A stretch of DNA of 64,000 bases from Pedobacter sp. MC2016-15. GTDB lineage: Bacteria; Bacteroidota; Bacteroidia; Sphingobacteriales; Sphingobacteriaceae. The position numbers and the translations under genes are program-made. The notes beneath the pieces were generated by a model that saw only the letters and a program-made list of their open reading frames with translations, searched no databases and was not told where the DNA came from. Positions 35,665 to 45,047 of this stretch are shown one piece after another. Numbering within the stretch: the stretch's first letter is position 1; each line of letters starts with the position of its first letter. The stretch spans positions 496,001-560,000 of the forward strand of contig NZ_JAPIVS010000002.1 in assembly GCF_026239695.1 (NCBI RefSeq). The letters are read 5' to 3'.

Positions 35665-37350
35665 TTACCAGAATTTGACATATAAAGCTGTAATGATCAG
35701 CAGTGTCAGAATGATCAGCGCCAATGTTGAAGGCTTCACATTAAACATGCTTTTATCCAGCTCAAAAGCTTTAGGGTTTACTTTAGGTCCGGCATAACTC
35801 ATGGCAATCATAATCACCATCGTAAAGGCGAAGGACAATCCCATACAGATATGGAAGGGGATTTCCCATCCGCCGGAGCCGTTTGGATAGGCGGTATACA
35901 AGATCGTCTCATGACCAAGCAGTCCCGGAGCCAGCTCATTAAAGAACACTGAGAACAGGAAGCCCGCCAGTACACCCGCAATCGCCGCTGCACCGGTAGT
36001 CCTTTTCCAGAACATCCCTAAGAAAAACATAGCGAATACTCCCGGACTGATAAAACCGGTGTATTTCTGGATATAGGTGAAACCACCCACACCACCAATA
36101 CCCAGCAAGTCGTTCCAGGTAAATAGCACAGCCAGTACCAGGCCGATCACTACCGTAACACGTCCTACATAAACCAGGCTTTTCTGATCCGTTTCCTTCT
36201 GAAAATATTTTGAATACACATCCAGTGTAAAGATCGTCGAGATACTGTTTACCTTACCTGCAAGAGAAGCTACAATAGCTGCGGTGAGGGCCGCAACAGA
36301 AAGGCCTTTTAATCCTGTAGGGAGGAATGTCAGCACTGCCGAATAGGCTCCGTCTTTTCCACCAATCAGCTGCGGAAGGTGTCCGCCTTTATACAGTACA
36401 TAAGCCGCGATACCCGGCAGCATCACGATCAGTGGCATCATCAGTTTCAGCAAACCCGCAAACAGGATACCCGTTCTTGCGGTATGCAAGTCTGCGCCCA
36501 GCGCCCGTTGGGTGATATATTGGTTGCAACCCCAGTAGTTCAGGTTGATGATCCATATCCCCGCCAGGTAAGAGGCCAGACCAGGGAAAGTCAGGTACTT
36601 GCTGATCTCATTTTGTGTAGATGTAGCCGTAGGTCTTGGAATGATCATCTTGAAATGGTCAGGAGCCTGATCCATCAGTACCTTGAAACCGGCAATGGCA
36701 TTGCTGCCCACGCCATATTTCTCACCAACGACAGTAAGCGCGATATAGGTCGTTACCAGTCCGCCGAAGATCAGCACCGCCACCTGGATTACGTCAGTAT
36801 AGGCAACTACCTTCATTCCGCCCAGTGAAATAAACAAGGCGAATACGGCAAGGCCGATCATAATCACATGCAGATACTCCCCGCCGGTGAGCCCGTTGAT
36901 GGCTACTGCACCCAGGTACAGGATCGAGGTCAGGTTTACAAAAACATAGAGGAACAACCAGAAGATCGCCATAATCAGGGCTACCGACTCATTATACCTC
37001 GTTTTAAGAAACTGTGGCATCGTGTAAATCTTATTCTTCAGGTAAACCGGAATAAACCAGACGGCCACAATGATCAGTGCGATGGCCGCAATCCACTCAT
37101 AGGCGGCTACAGCAACACCGAGGAAGAAACCCTCTCCGCTCATACCGATAAACTGTTCTGCGGAAATATTGGATGCAATCAGGGAGGCGCCGATGGCCCA
37201 CCAGGTTAAGGTACCCTCCGCAAGGAAGAATGCTTTTGCATCATGTTCATTTCTCTGCCGCTTATGATAGATTGAGTATCCATACAGGGAAACAACCAGG
37301 AAATAAACGATAAAAACTACGTAGTCTGTAGTTGCTAAGCTGTTGGTCAT
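35665..37350 (-). CDS. Sodium:solute symporter, likely for arabinose
   Basis: A 561-residue SSS/SLC5-family transporter with about 14 transmembrane helices. The segment NQYITQRALGADLHTARTG and the helix GLLKLMMPLIVMLPGIAAYVLY are close to the Na+/galactose transporter vSGLT. ASNISAEQFIGMSGEGF near residue 60 matches the sugar-site region of that group. It is the last gene of the araB-araD-araA cluster, so L-arabinose is the likely substrate (inference from context). Confidence 0.88.
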   Translation of the reverse strand: MTNSLATTDYVVFIVYFLVVSLYGYSIYHKRQRNEHDAKAFFLAEGTLTWWAIGASLIASNISAEQFIGMSGEGFFLGVAVAAYEWIAAIALIIVAVWFIPVYLKNKIYTMPQFLKTRYNESVALIMAIFWLFLYVFVNLTSILYLGAVAINGLTGGEYLHVIMIGLAVFALFISLGGMKVVAYTDVIQVAVLIFGGLVTTYIALTVVGEKYGVGSNAIAGFKVLMDQAPDHFKMIIPRPTATSTQNEISKYLTFPGLASYLAGIWIINLNYWGCNQYITQRALGADLHTARTGILFAGLLKLMMPLIVMLPGIAAYVLYKGGHLPQLIGGKDGAYSAVLTFLPTGLKGLSVAALTAAIVASLAGKVNSISTIFTLDVYSKYFQKETDQKSLVYVGRVTVVIGLVLAVLFTWNDLLGIGGVGGFTYIQKYTGFISPGVFAMFFLGMFWKRTTGAAAIAGVLAGFLFSVFFNELAPGLLGHETILYTAYPNGSGGWEIPFHICMGLSFAFTMVIMIAMSYAGPKVNPKAFELDKSMFNVKPSTLALIILTLLIITALYVKFW

Positions 37351-37381
37351 AATTTAATTTGGTTAGAAATTTTCATGGTAT

Positions 37382-38887
37382 TTAATGTTTGTTTAACTGA
37401 TAATATACCTCATTCCACTTTAAATCGTTCTTCAATTGATTTATAGTAGTTTGATTATCGATGCCAACATACTCAATCCCTGCGATATCTGCAAAATCTA
37501 AAAGATGTTCTGCAGTTAAATTTTGACTATAGCAGGTATGATGGGCTCCGCCGGCATAAATCCAGGCTGCACAACCTGTCTTCATATCCGGCTGCGGTTT
37601 CCACAATACACGTGCAACCGGCAGCTTAGGCAGCTCATGTTGTTCATCCACACCGTCTACCATATTCACCAGCATTCGGAATCTGTTGCCCATATCAATG
37701 ATCGATGCATTCAGGGCAGGGCCATTTGCTGCATCAAAGATCAGCCTTACCGGATCTGCTTTGCCACCAATACCGAGTGGATGTATCTCGCATTTTACAG
37801 GACCTTTGGCCAGGGCAGCATCAACTTCCAGCATATGTGATCCTAAAACAAAGGAATTGTTCGGGTTAAAGTGATAGGTGTAATCTTCCATAAACGCATT
37901 CGCACCTTCCAGGCCGCTGCCCATCACCTTCATCGTCCTCACCAGTACAGCTGTTTTCCAGTCGCCCTCACCCGCAAAACCATATCCATCGCTCATCAGT
38001 CGCTGCACCGCGATACCAGGCAGCTGACTCATGCCATGTAAATCCTCAAAAGTATCCGAGAACCCTTTGAAATTACCCTGCTCCAGGAAATTACGTAATC
38101 CAATCTCAATCTTCGCTGCTTCCCTTAAGGAGCCATGCTGCGCGCCGCCCTTAATCAGGCTTTCCGCCATCACATAGCTGTCTGCGTATTCTTTTACCAG
38201 GCGGTCGATATCAGCATCCGTAGTCTGGTTGATCACCGCTACCAGGTCGCCGATACCATAGGTATTCACTGAGAAGCCGAATTTGATTTCGGCCTCCACC
38301 TTATCACCTTCAGTTACGGCCACATTACGCATATTATCGCCAAAACGCGCATATTTTGCTCCCTGCATGTCAAACCATCCCGCAGCGGCACGTAGCCAGG
38401 TATTTACACTTTCCCTGACTTCCGGATCTTCCCAGTGTCCGGCAACCACCTTACGGTTGATGCGCATCCGCGACATGATAAAGCCAAACTCACGGTCGCC
38501 ATGTGCACTCTGGTTCAGGTTCATGAAATCCATGTCCATCGTGCTCCATGGAATATCGCGGTTAAACTGTGTATGCAGGTGCAGTAAAGGTTTCTGCAAT
38601 ATTTTTAATCCGCCGATCCACATTTTTGCCGGAGAGAAGGTATGCATCCAGGCAATGATGCCGATACAGTTTTCTGCATTGTTGGCTTCCTGGCATACAG
38701 CATAGATCTCATCCGCTGTTTTTACTGTAGGCTTAAAGACGATTCTTACAGGGATTTGTGGAGAATCATTCAGTGCTCCTGCGATTTGCTGCGAGTGCTC
38801 TGCTACTTGTCTCAGGGTTTCTTCTCCGTATAAATGCTGGCTTCCGGTAATGAACCAGGCTTCGAGTTGTTTTAGGTTGCTTGTCAT
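37382..38887 (-). CDS. araA: L-arabinose isomerase
   Basis: A 501-residue enzyme that converts L-arabinose to L-ribulose with Mn2+. The family features are [15 protein letters not shown] at the N-terminus, [12 protein letters not shown], and the metal ligands in the [18 protein letters not shown] and AGGAHHT regions. The length matches E. coli AraA (500). It lies 10 bases after araD in the araB-araD-araA order and feeds AraB. Confidence 0.97.
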   Translation of the reverse strand: MTSNLKQLEAWFITGSQHLYGEETLRQVAEHSQQIAGALNDSPQIPVRIVFKPTVKTADEIYAVCQEANNAENCIGIIAWMHTFSPAKMWIGGLKILQKPLLHLHTQFNRDIPWSTMDMDFMNLNQSAHGDREFGFIMSRMRINRKVVAGHWEDPEVRESVNTWLRAAAGWFDMQGAKYARFGDNMRNVAVTEGDKVEAEIKFGFSVNTYGIGDLVAVINQTTDADIDRLVKEYADSYVMAESLIKGGAQHGSLREAAKIEIGLRNFLEQGNFKGFSDTFEDLHGMSQLPGIAVQRLMSDGYGFAGEGDWKTAVLVRTMKVMGSGLEGANAFMEDYTYHFNPNNSFVLGSHMLEVDAALAKGPVKCEIHPLGIGGKADPVRLIFDAANGPALNASIIDMGNRFRMLVNMVDGVDEQHELPKLPVARVLWKPQPDMKTGCAAWIYAGGAHHTCYSQNLTAEHLLDFADIAGIEYVGIDNQTTINQLKNDLKWNEVYYQLNKH

Positions 38888-38896
38888 AGTATTTGT

Positions 38897-39607
38897 TTAT
38901 TGACCGTAATAGGAATCCACACCGTGTTTCCTCTCATAGTGTTTCTGAATTAATGCATCTTTCATTGGGCGTACGTCGGCTCTGATCTGTTCGGTCAGGA
39001 ATGCCATTTTCGCCAGTTCTTCTACCACGGCACTGTTGTATACCGCTTTGTCGGCCGTCTTGCCCCAGGTAAAGGGAGCATGGTTGCCCACCAGGATCAT
39101 CTCCACATCACTGTAATTCAATCCCTGTTCATTGAGGTGCTCAATGATCTGAAAACCAGTTTCATACTCATAGTTACCCTTGATCTTCTCATCGCTCATT
39201 GGCGGGGCACAGGGGATGGCTGCAGTGGTATGGTCGGCATGTGTCGTGCCATACACCGGGATAGGCTTCAGGGATTGCGCCCAGGCAGTTCCATAGGTAG
39301 AGTGAGTATGCACAATACCGCCAATATTTTCCCAGTGTTTGTACAACACTGCGTGGGTTTTGGTATCAGACGATGGCCTTAGCGTTCCTTCAACGGTATT
39401 TCCGTCAAAATCTACGATGACCATATTTTCCGGCGACAGCTCCTCATAGGGAACCCCACTCGGTTTGATTGCAAAAACCTTCTTCTCTCTGTCGGCAGCA
39501 CTAGCGTTTCCAAAGGTGAAAAGCACAAGACCCAGTTTCGGCAGCTGCATATTTGCGGCATATGCTTTTTCCCTGATGTCCTGGTATAAGTTCGGTTGAT
39601 TATTCAT
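38897..39607 (-). CDS. araD: L-ribulose-5-phosphate 4-epimerase
   Basis: A class II aldolase-fold zinc enzyme giving D-xylulose 5-phosphate. The start is the ATG at 39607 (236 residues). The frame is open further upstream, but that part lies in the end of araB in another reading. Zinc ligands are in GGIVHTHSTYGTAWAQ and TTHADHTT, and the C-terminus is YERKHGVDSYYGQ. It overlaps the araB stop by 8 bases, consistent with coupled translation. Confidence 0.96.
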   Translation of the reverse strand: MNNQPNLYQDIREKAYAANMQLPKLGLVLFTFGNASAADREKKVFAIKPSGVPYEELSPENMVIVDFDGNTVEGTLRPSSDTKTHAVLYKHWENIGGIVHTHSTYGTAWAQSLKPIPVYGTTHADHTTAAIPCAPPMSDEKIKGNYEYETGFQIIEHLNEQGLNYSDVEMILVGNHAPFTWGKTADKAVYNSAVVEELAKMAFLTEQIRADVRPMKDALIQKHYERKHGVDSYYGQ

Positions 39608-41270
39608 GATGTGTATGTTGTTCAATGTAAGTGCCCAGCGACTGGTATTGCGGATAGCGGCCGGCATAGTAAGCCACATTTTTCTCCTCCGGGAAGTATT
39701 CCGAATCAAATCCGCTGCCCATCCCTTTCATCGCTTCTTCAACTGTTGGGTAGATGCCTCCTACTACGGCGGCGAACATCGCTGCTCCCAGCGCACAGGT
39801 ATGTTCAAACTGGTGGATGCGGATCGGCATGTTCAGCACGTCGGCCATCATCTGCATGATGTACGGTGATTTCTTGGCTACGCCGCCGATGCCGATAATC
39901 CCTTTAACAGGAATACCCTCAGCAATAAATCGGTCTACGATATTTTTGGCACCAAAGCAGGTTGCTTCGGCCAGTGCCCTGAACAGGCGTGGCGCATCCG
40001 TGCCCAGGTCGAGGTTGCTCAGCGCACCTTTAAGTTCCTGATTGGCATCCGGCGTTCTGCGGCCATTGAACCAGTCGATCCCCAGTTCATCGTCATCATT
40101 TTTTGGCAGTAACGCCGCCTGTTTACTCAGCTCCGGAATGATCCTGTCCAGCATTTCTTCCAGCAGCGCATTGGCTGTAGCTTTTTCAATCAGCACCGAT
40201 TGGTGCAGCAGATTTTTGAGGGGCCAGCTCAGGATATTTTTGAACCAGGCATAGGTGTCGCCAAAGGCCGACTGTCCGGCTTCCAGGCCCATCATTCCGG
40301 GGATAACAGAACCGTTTACCTGACCGCAGATGCCTTTGATCAGCTTGCCTTCGATATCAGCAGTGGGTGCTACCAGGATATCGCAGGTAGAGGTGCCCAT
40401 CACCTTACTCAGGTGATAAGGCTCAATCTGCCCGCCAACGGCGCCCATATGTGCATCAAAGGCACCAACGCCCACCACTACCGAAGTGTTTAGGCCCAGA
40501 CGGGCTGCCCACTCTTCACTTAACGTTCCGGCAGGTTGATCTGAGGTATAGGTTTCTTTGAATAATCGTGAAGTATAGCCATCCAGCAGGGGATCAAGAT
40601 CTGTGAAAAACTCATTGGGAGGAAGGCCGTCAAATTCTTCTGACCATAATGCTTTATGTCCCGCGGCACAGCGGCTGCGTTTCATTTCTTTGACATCATT
40701 TCCACCCGTAAGCAGGAAAGGAATCCAGTCGCAATGTTCTACCCATGAGTAACAGGCTTCACGCACTTTTTCATCTGTCCTCAGGGTACGCAGGAGCTTT
40801 GCCCAGAACCATTCCGAAGAATAGATGCCACCTTCATAATCCAGATAATTGATCTTGTATTTCAGGGCATGTTCATTGATCTGGGCTGCCTCTTTTACTG
40901 CGGTATGGTCTTTCCAGAGGACAAACATGGCATGAGGGTTCTCCTCAAAATCCGGGGTCAGGGCCAGGGGTGTGCCCGCGGCGTTTACCGCCACAGGGGT
41001 TGAGCCTGTCGTATCTACAGCAATAGCTTTTACTGCATCTGCAGCTACCCGTCCGCTGGCTTTGGCCAGGCAATCTTTGATCGTATGTTCAAGGCCTTCG
41101 GTATAATCCAGCGGATGCTGTCTGAACTGATTGATGGCAGGATCACAATACAGTCCTTTTTGCCAGCGGGGATAGTTGAATACTGATGATGAGATCTCTT
41201 CGCCATTCCCGGCATTTACGAGTACGGAACGGACAGAGTCTGAACCATAATCTACTCCTATAACATACAT
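39600..41270 (-). CDS. araB: Ribulokinase
   Basis: A 556-residue FGGY-family kinase phosphorylating L-ribulose. The N-terminal motif is IGVDYGSDSVRSVLVNAG, with the central motif GVGAFDAHMGAVGGQ and the C-terminal IGIGGVAKKSPYIMQMMADVLNMP. It is the first gene of the minus-strand arabinose operon. A perfect palindrome lies 36 bases upstream of its ATG. Confidence 0.97.
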   Translation of the reverse strand: MYVIGVDYGSDSVRSVLVNAGNGEEISSSVFNYPRWQKGLYCDPAINQFRQHPLDYTEGLEHTIKDCLAKASGRVAADAVKAIAVDTTGSTPVAVNAAGTPLALTPDFEENPHAMFVLWKDHTAVKEAAQINEHALKYKINYLDYEGGIYSSEWFWAKLLRTLRTDEKVREACYSWVEHCDWIPFLLTGGNDVKEMKRSRCAAGHKALWSEEFDGLPPNEFFTDLDPLLDGYTSRLFKETYTSDQPAGTLSEEWAARLGLNTSVVVGVGAFDAHMGAVGGQIEPYHLSKVMGTSTCDILVAPTADIEGKLIKGICGQVNGSVIPGMMGLEAGQSAFGDTYAWFKNILSWPLKNLLHQSVLIEKATANALLEEMLDRIIPELSKQAALLPKNDDDELGIDWFNGRRTPDANQELKGALSNLDLGTDAPRLFRALAEATCFGAKNIVDRFIAEGIPVKGIIGIGGVAKKSPYIMQMMADVLNMPIRIHQFEHTCALGAAMFAAVVGGIYPTVEEAMKGMGSGFDSEYFPEEKNVAYYAGRYPQYQSLGTYIEQHTHHE

Positions 41271-41305
41271 ATTTGGCTTCGTTAAATGATTAAATGTCTA
41301 ATTAA

Positions 41306-41326
41306 CGTTTAATTATTTATTAAACG
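41306..41326. promoter_or_regulatory. Perfect palindrome upstream of araB, candidate operator
   Basis: CGTTTAAT-N5-ATTAAACG, both 8-bp arms perfect, 36 bases before the araB start. On the minus strand an ATTTGAC sequence is about where a -33 element would be, and the palindrome then falls over the start region, as expected of a repressor site. Whether the NUDIX regulator binds here is inference. Confidence 0.6.
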
Positions 41327-41371
41327 AAATTTTTCAGGAAAATTCCTTGTCAAATAATTGTTGCTAAGTAG

Positions 41372-41397
41372 TAGGGGATTATCAGGGGTATATAGGA
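41372..41397 (+). repeat. 10-bp spaced G-tract array
   Basis: TAGGGGATTATCAGGGGTAT then ATAGGAG: three G-tracts at 10-bp spacing. A close copy (TAGGAGATTATAGGGGTT) occurs at 53989-54006 upstream of a SusC gene. Confidence 0.4.
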
Positions 41398-41481
41398 GTG
41401 ATGACAGCTTAACTCCCCGGTATCGGGTATTTATCGCGATTGCCGAGATGTTTAATATTGTTAATTCATAATCTAATTGCA

Positions 41482-42423
41482 ATGACACCGATTAAGAAAA
41501 TAGATCAGAATAAGGCTCTGCGAGAAATGGAGGCTCAACTTATGCCAGGTGAAGCGGAGGCAGTTATGGCAACGCTGACGGCAGGGGACGTGAATTCCTG
41601 GGCCAGTAAGCGCATCAGTGACGATGACCGTGAAAATGAGGCGGCAGTAAGGCAACATATTGTTGTAGAATATGGCAAAAAACCAGCTGAAGCAGGACAA
41701 GCCTACAGGGATATGGTTGCGTATGTGCAGAACGCAGAACTTACGGTGAACTTTAATGCCGATCAGGTTTTTAATCAGAATATCTCAGCGCGTTATGAAA
41801 ATATTTTTGAACGGAGTGATGATGTTGAGCTGAAAAGTAACAGAGATCATTTCGAAAGCCGCCTGTTCAGATATGGAACAATAGAGCCTGATTTTAAAGC
41901 TCAGGAGGTTATTGACAGGATCAGAAGAAATGGAAGCTATGATAGAGGCAATAATGCTGCTTTCAGACCGGTCATACGCCCTAAATATGGAGCACTAAAT
42001 ATTTTTGAACATCGTACAGGTGCAGCAGATGATTACGGTCATTCTTACCTGGTACTTAAAAACTATATGAAGCAGCGATGCACTTTTACCGGGGCAGACT
42101 CATTTTTAGCGACAGGACCAAAGTGGTTAAGCAATTTTTTTAATATGGGAGCACTGCTGCGCAGTATGGATGACAATGCATTTGATATCCTCTACCGAAA
42201 ATCCCAGGGGCAGCATCAAAACCTCCCCGACTTAATATTGACGAATTATTTTCTTGAGGCACAGATTCATGCCGAGGTGCTGCTGACGAGAGATGTATCA
42301 AAAATATGTTTTGATAATTATGAGCTTAGCCGGGGAACGGCTCAGGATAACCGGCAGCTCGCTGCAACGCTGGGGTCCTTTTTAGCACACAACCCATTTA
42401 TTGCAGTAGAATATTTTGATTAG
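41482..42423 (+). CDS. DUF3626-like protein, tandem copy 1
   Basis: The start is the ATG at 41482 (313 residues); an earlier in-frame TTG at 41440 is less likely. There is no signal peptide. The pattern fits DUF3626: LTVNFNADQVF, NRDHFESRLF, RPKYGALN (residues 166-173), RCTFTGADSF and FLEAQIHAEV (E259-H263). The next gene is a paralogue. The function of DUF3626 is unknown. The conserved Arg, TFT and EAQ positions recall the R-S-E arrangement of ADP-ribosyltransferases, but that is speculation. Confidence 0.7.
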   Translation: MTPIKKIDQNKALREMEAQLMPGEAEAVMATLTAGDVNSWASKRISDDDRENEAAVRQHIVVEYGKKPAEAGQAYRDMVAYVQNAELTVNFNADQVFNQNISARYENIFERSDDVELKSNRDHFESRLFRYGTIEPDFKAQEVIDRIRRNGSYDRGNNAAFRPVIRPKYGALNIFEHRTGAADDYGHSYLVLKNYMKQRCTFTGADSFLATGPKWLSNFFNMGALLRSMDDNAFDILYRKSQGQHQNLPDLILTNYFLEAQIHAEVLLTRDVSKICFDNYELSRGTAQDNRQLAATLGSFLAHNPFIAVEYFD

Positions 42424-42436
42424 CAAAGAACAGACG

Positions 42437-43339
42437 ATGTTTGATAAATTTAAGAGAAAAGGTGGGGCGCAAACAAGAATGACTACTGCCGAAGTAAGTT
42501 CACGAGCAGGCAAACGTATCATCAACGATTCTGAGGATGCTGAGGATGCTGTGAAACAAAGAATCATCGACAGAATTGGTTGTTCTGCGACTGAGGCAGA
42601 GTCTGTTTATACAGATATAGTTACACTGATGCAGAGTGCAGATTTAACATACAATTTTTTACCCGAGACTATTTTTAGTTCTATGCCGGCGAATCAGCTG
42701 CAAAATGTATTTGAACGTAAGCATATGGGGGCAAATTACATGAATAGCCGCGATAGGGTAGAAGATGGATTGTTCCAGTATAGCTATCCGGAAAGTGATT
42801 TTCTTAATGTGCAGGATGTAATTGACAGAATGAGGAAGAAAGGGAGTTATCAGGGTGGTAATAACTCCTCATTTGATCCAAGGATCCGTCCTAAATATGG
42901 GGCTTTAAATATCTTCAACCTCAGGGAGGGCGGTGCCGGCAATTCAACGTACGGACAATCACATTTCATTTTTAAGGACTATGTCAAACACAGATGCACA
43001 TTTACCAGTGACGATTCATTTAATATTGAAGGGGCCGATCCCGCCGGGCGTCTGGCGAACATATTTTACCTGGACAAGATCATCATGGAACTGAGTGATC
43101 CTACATTTAGCGTCTTATGTTCAAGTGTAACAAATATACAGCTGAGACCAGGTGATGTGAGTGATTTACTGTACATCGAAGCCCAGATTCACTCAGAAAT
43201 CCTGTTAAGCAGAGATGTAAAGAAAATCCGGTTATCGCAGTGGGAACTGGCGCTGGATTCTCCTGAAGGCAAAGATATAATAGAGAATATCGCTCTTCTC
43301 GCCTGTAAATATGGCATTCCTGTTGAGGTATTTAATTGA
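42437..43339 (+). CDS. DUF3626-like protein, tandem copy 2
   Basis: The start is the ATG at 42437 (300 residues), 13 bases after copy 1; an earlier TTG at 42416 would overlap it. It shares the order of motifs with copy 1: LTYNFLPETIF, IRPKYGALNIF, RCTFTSDDSF and YIEAQIHSEILLSRDV. It is moderately diverged from copy 1, so the duplication is not recent. Its stop overlaps the convergent DUF6266 gene by 8 bases. No signal peptide or membrane segment is visible. Confidence 0.7.
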   Translation: MFDKFKRKGGAQTRMTTAEVSSRAGKRIINDSEDAEDAVKQRIIDRIGCSATEAESVYTDIVTLMQSADLTYNFLPETIFSSMPANQLQNVFERKHMGANYMNSRDRVEDGLFQYSYPESDFLNVQDVIDRMRKKGSYQGGNNSSFDPRIRPKYGALNIFNLREGGAGNSTYGQSHFIFKDYVKHRCTFTSDDSFNIEGADPAGRLANIFYLDKIIMELSDPTFSVLCSSVTNIQLRPGDVSDLLYIEAQIHSEILLSRDVKKIRLSQWELALDSPEGKDIIENIALLACKYGIPVEVFN

Positions 43340-43991
43340 TGGAATCATCAATGGTTCCTGTCAGTACCGAACCCAGATAATCGCTGTTGGACACACTCTT
43401 GCCATCAGGAGAAACAAAGAATATCCATACATGAGATTCGCGACCCCGGTATATGTAGAGCATTTCTACGGTAGCAGACAGGTCCGATCTGATTGCCTTA
43501 TCGGAATAGCAGATATGCTGCGGTTCGTTCTCATTATAAACCATAATGATTGCCCTGTCACTCCCAATCAACTTCATCTTAGCTGTTACCGGCACTTCCC
43601 AGCTGACCTTGATCTGATCCGCTGCTTCCAGTACCGCTGTTCCAGCCCAGGCAGGCTCCCGGGAACCCCTGCTTAAAATAATTTTTTTATAGTCGATTTT
43701 ATAATTTGGGGCAGAGCCAATGAGGGCTCTGTCCCAATTGTAGTGCATCGCACGGTTGAAGGGGCTGTCCTTATTTTTCTTGTGGTAGAAACCTGTTTTA
43801 ATAAAACGCTTAAAGGGGCTGAGGAACCTGGACAACACATCCATAATGGCATGCTGCGGCTGTGGCTGCACTGGTTTGGTTCTTTTTCCCGGCCGGCTTT
43901 TCAGGATATTACGCCCTTTCCACAGCGCGCCACTGCCGGGGCCGACCGGCCCGCTGAACCCTCCCAGAAAACCTTTTCGTAAAATTGCCAT
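43332..43991 (-). CDS. DUF6266 family protein, copy B
   Basis: A 219-residue protein. The N-terminal pattern (LRKGFLGGFSGPVGPGSGALWKG) and FLSPFKRFIKTGFYHK match the DUF6266 family of Bacteroidota, with a central YKIDYKKIILSRGS and a beta-rich remainder. No signal peptide is evident. It starts on the same bases as the stop of copy A (TAATG), so the two are coupled. The function is unknown; such genes occur in many copies in Pedobacter-like genomes (recalled). Confidence 0.75.
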   Translation of the reverse strand: MAILRKGFLGGFSGPVGPGSGALWKGRNILKSRPGKRTKPVQPQPQHAIMDVLSRFLSPFKRFIKTGFYHKKNKDSPFNRAMHYNWDRALIGSAPNYKIDYKKIILSRGSREPAWAGTAVLEAADQIKVSWEVPVTAKMKLIGSDRAIIMVYNENEPQHICYSDKAIRSDLSATVEMLYIYRGRESHVWIFFVSPDGKSVSNSDYLGSVLTGTIDDSIN

Positions 43992-44638
43992 TATTGCAGG
44001 CTTTTATTCCAGGTCAGCCGACCTGCGTAAACACTGTCTGAAACATCGTTCCTTTCGTCAGTAATGAAAGAAATATATGTTTCAATGATTGTTCTTTCCG
44101 TAAAAGTTGGCAACTGCAGCATGTCTGTGCCTGCTGAGCGTCTTGCTCCACTGGTTACAAATACTGCTTTTAACATTTCAGGGAAGTAGGCTACCAGCAT
44201 CACCTGATCCGATGCATCTGCATTTTTAGCCTCCAGATCGGGCTTCCAGCTAAATTGAAGCTGATGATCATTCAGGCTTACCTTGACATCCTTTGCCGGA
44301 CTAACATTCCCTTTTGAAAGGATAACTTTTTTGTAATTGATTTTTAGCTTCGGGTATTTACCCATAATTGCGCCGGGTTTATTCAAAGAGGTAGCTACGC
44401 TGTAAAAATCCCAGTCCTGGGGTTTAGGCGTATGCTTAAATCCTATCCGTATAAACTCCTTGAGAGGTGTGAGAAAAGGAGAGATCAGGGAGGTCCTCAT
44501 TAATATCTCCTCCTGACTTTCTGAGCGGCTGTCTACCTTGCCGATCGTGCGGCCTACAATCTTTCCATTGAGCTTGTAGAACACCATGTTTCCAATTCTA
44601 CCTGTAAAATCGCCAAAGGCACCATCTAAAATTCCCAT
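43991..44638 (-). CDS. DUF6266 family protein, copy A
   Basis: A 215-residue paralogue of copy B. Features: MGILDGAFGDFTGRIGNMVFYKLNGK at the N-terminus (the Gly-rich family start), ISPFLTPLKEFIRIGFKH, and LKINYKKVILSKGN in the middle. Fits DUF6266. It is the first gene of a two-gene unit. Upstream is a 409-bp gap holding inverted repeats. Confidence 0.75.
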   Translation of the reverse strand: MGILDGAFGDFTGRIGNMVFYKLNGKIVGRTIGKVDSRSESQEEILMRTSLISPFLTPLKEFIRIGFKHTPKPQDWDFYSVATSLNKPGAIMGKYPKLKINYKKVILSKGNVSPAKDVKVSLNDHQLQFSWKPDLEAKNADASDQVMLVAYFPEMLKAVFVTSGARRSAGTDMLQLPTFTERTIIETYISFITDERNDVSDSVYAGRLTWNKSLQ

Positions 44639-44735
44639 AAGATTAAATACTTGCTGAAGTGAAATAATCCTCCAATTTAAAATATCCTGCTTGGATATAC
44701 AAGGTGGTAAATACCTGTTTTGTAGTATGTTGTAA

Positions 44736-44767
44736 GTATTTATACTGTCTTTGTTCAGTATAAATAC
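44736..44767. repeat. 12-bp perfect inverted repeat
   Basis: GTATTTATACTG / CAGTATAAATAC with an 8-nt spacer. It lies upstream of the DUF6266 unit on the minus strand and could be an operator. No T tract follows. Confidence 0.55.
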
Positions 44768-44808
44768 GTATTGAAAAGTAAAGAAAGATATACTGTATAG
44801 CTGATCAC

Positions 44809-44901
44809 GCAGGGGTTGGTCTGGGGTTACTCAGGGGTTTCTCTGGGCCAGCACAAATGAACCCCAGAACAAGCCTAGAACAACCCCAGACCAACCCCTG
44901 C
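44809..44901. repeat. Large inverted repeat built from 11-bp GGGGTT units
   Basis: The outer arms are 20 bp and perfect (44809-44828 and 44882-44901, beginning GCAGGGGTTGG). Each arm is itself a run of about four 11-bp units of the form GGGGTTnnTCT (G-tracts begin at 44812, 44823, 44834 and 44845). The right arm carries the same units in inverse order. There is no T tract, so it is not a terminator. Confidence 0.8.
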
Positions 44902-45047
44902 AGAAGAAGCATTTGCTGGCAATTTTTTTAGTCTTTTAATACAATTTTATCCAGAGCAAATACCGGGCATGCAGCTGTAGCTTCCAGAAGTATCAGAAAA
45001 CAGGAAAGAAATAATGGATGTTGATTAAATTTAAGGTGATAAAAGGC

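Larger units (their letters stand above)
44639..45047. other. 409-bp gap with two inverted repeats, no gene seen
   Basis: No plausible coding region is visible on either strand. It contains a 12-bp perfect inverted repeat (44736-44767) and a 93-bp complex inverted repeat (44809-44901), both listed separately. The left part is AT-rich; the large repeat is GC-rich and stands out from its surroundings. Confidence 0.7.

Noticed and set aside
41440..44638. Accessory island as a prophage or transposon
   Set aside because: No transposase, integrase, target duplication or phage gene is visible, so mobility cannot be supported.
44809..44901. Large inverted repeat as a terminator or CRISPR array
   Set aside because: No T tract follows either arm, and the 11-bp units have no spacers or cas genes nearby.
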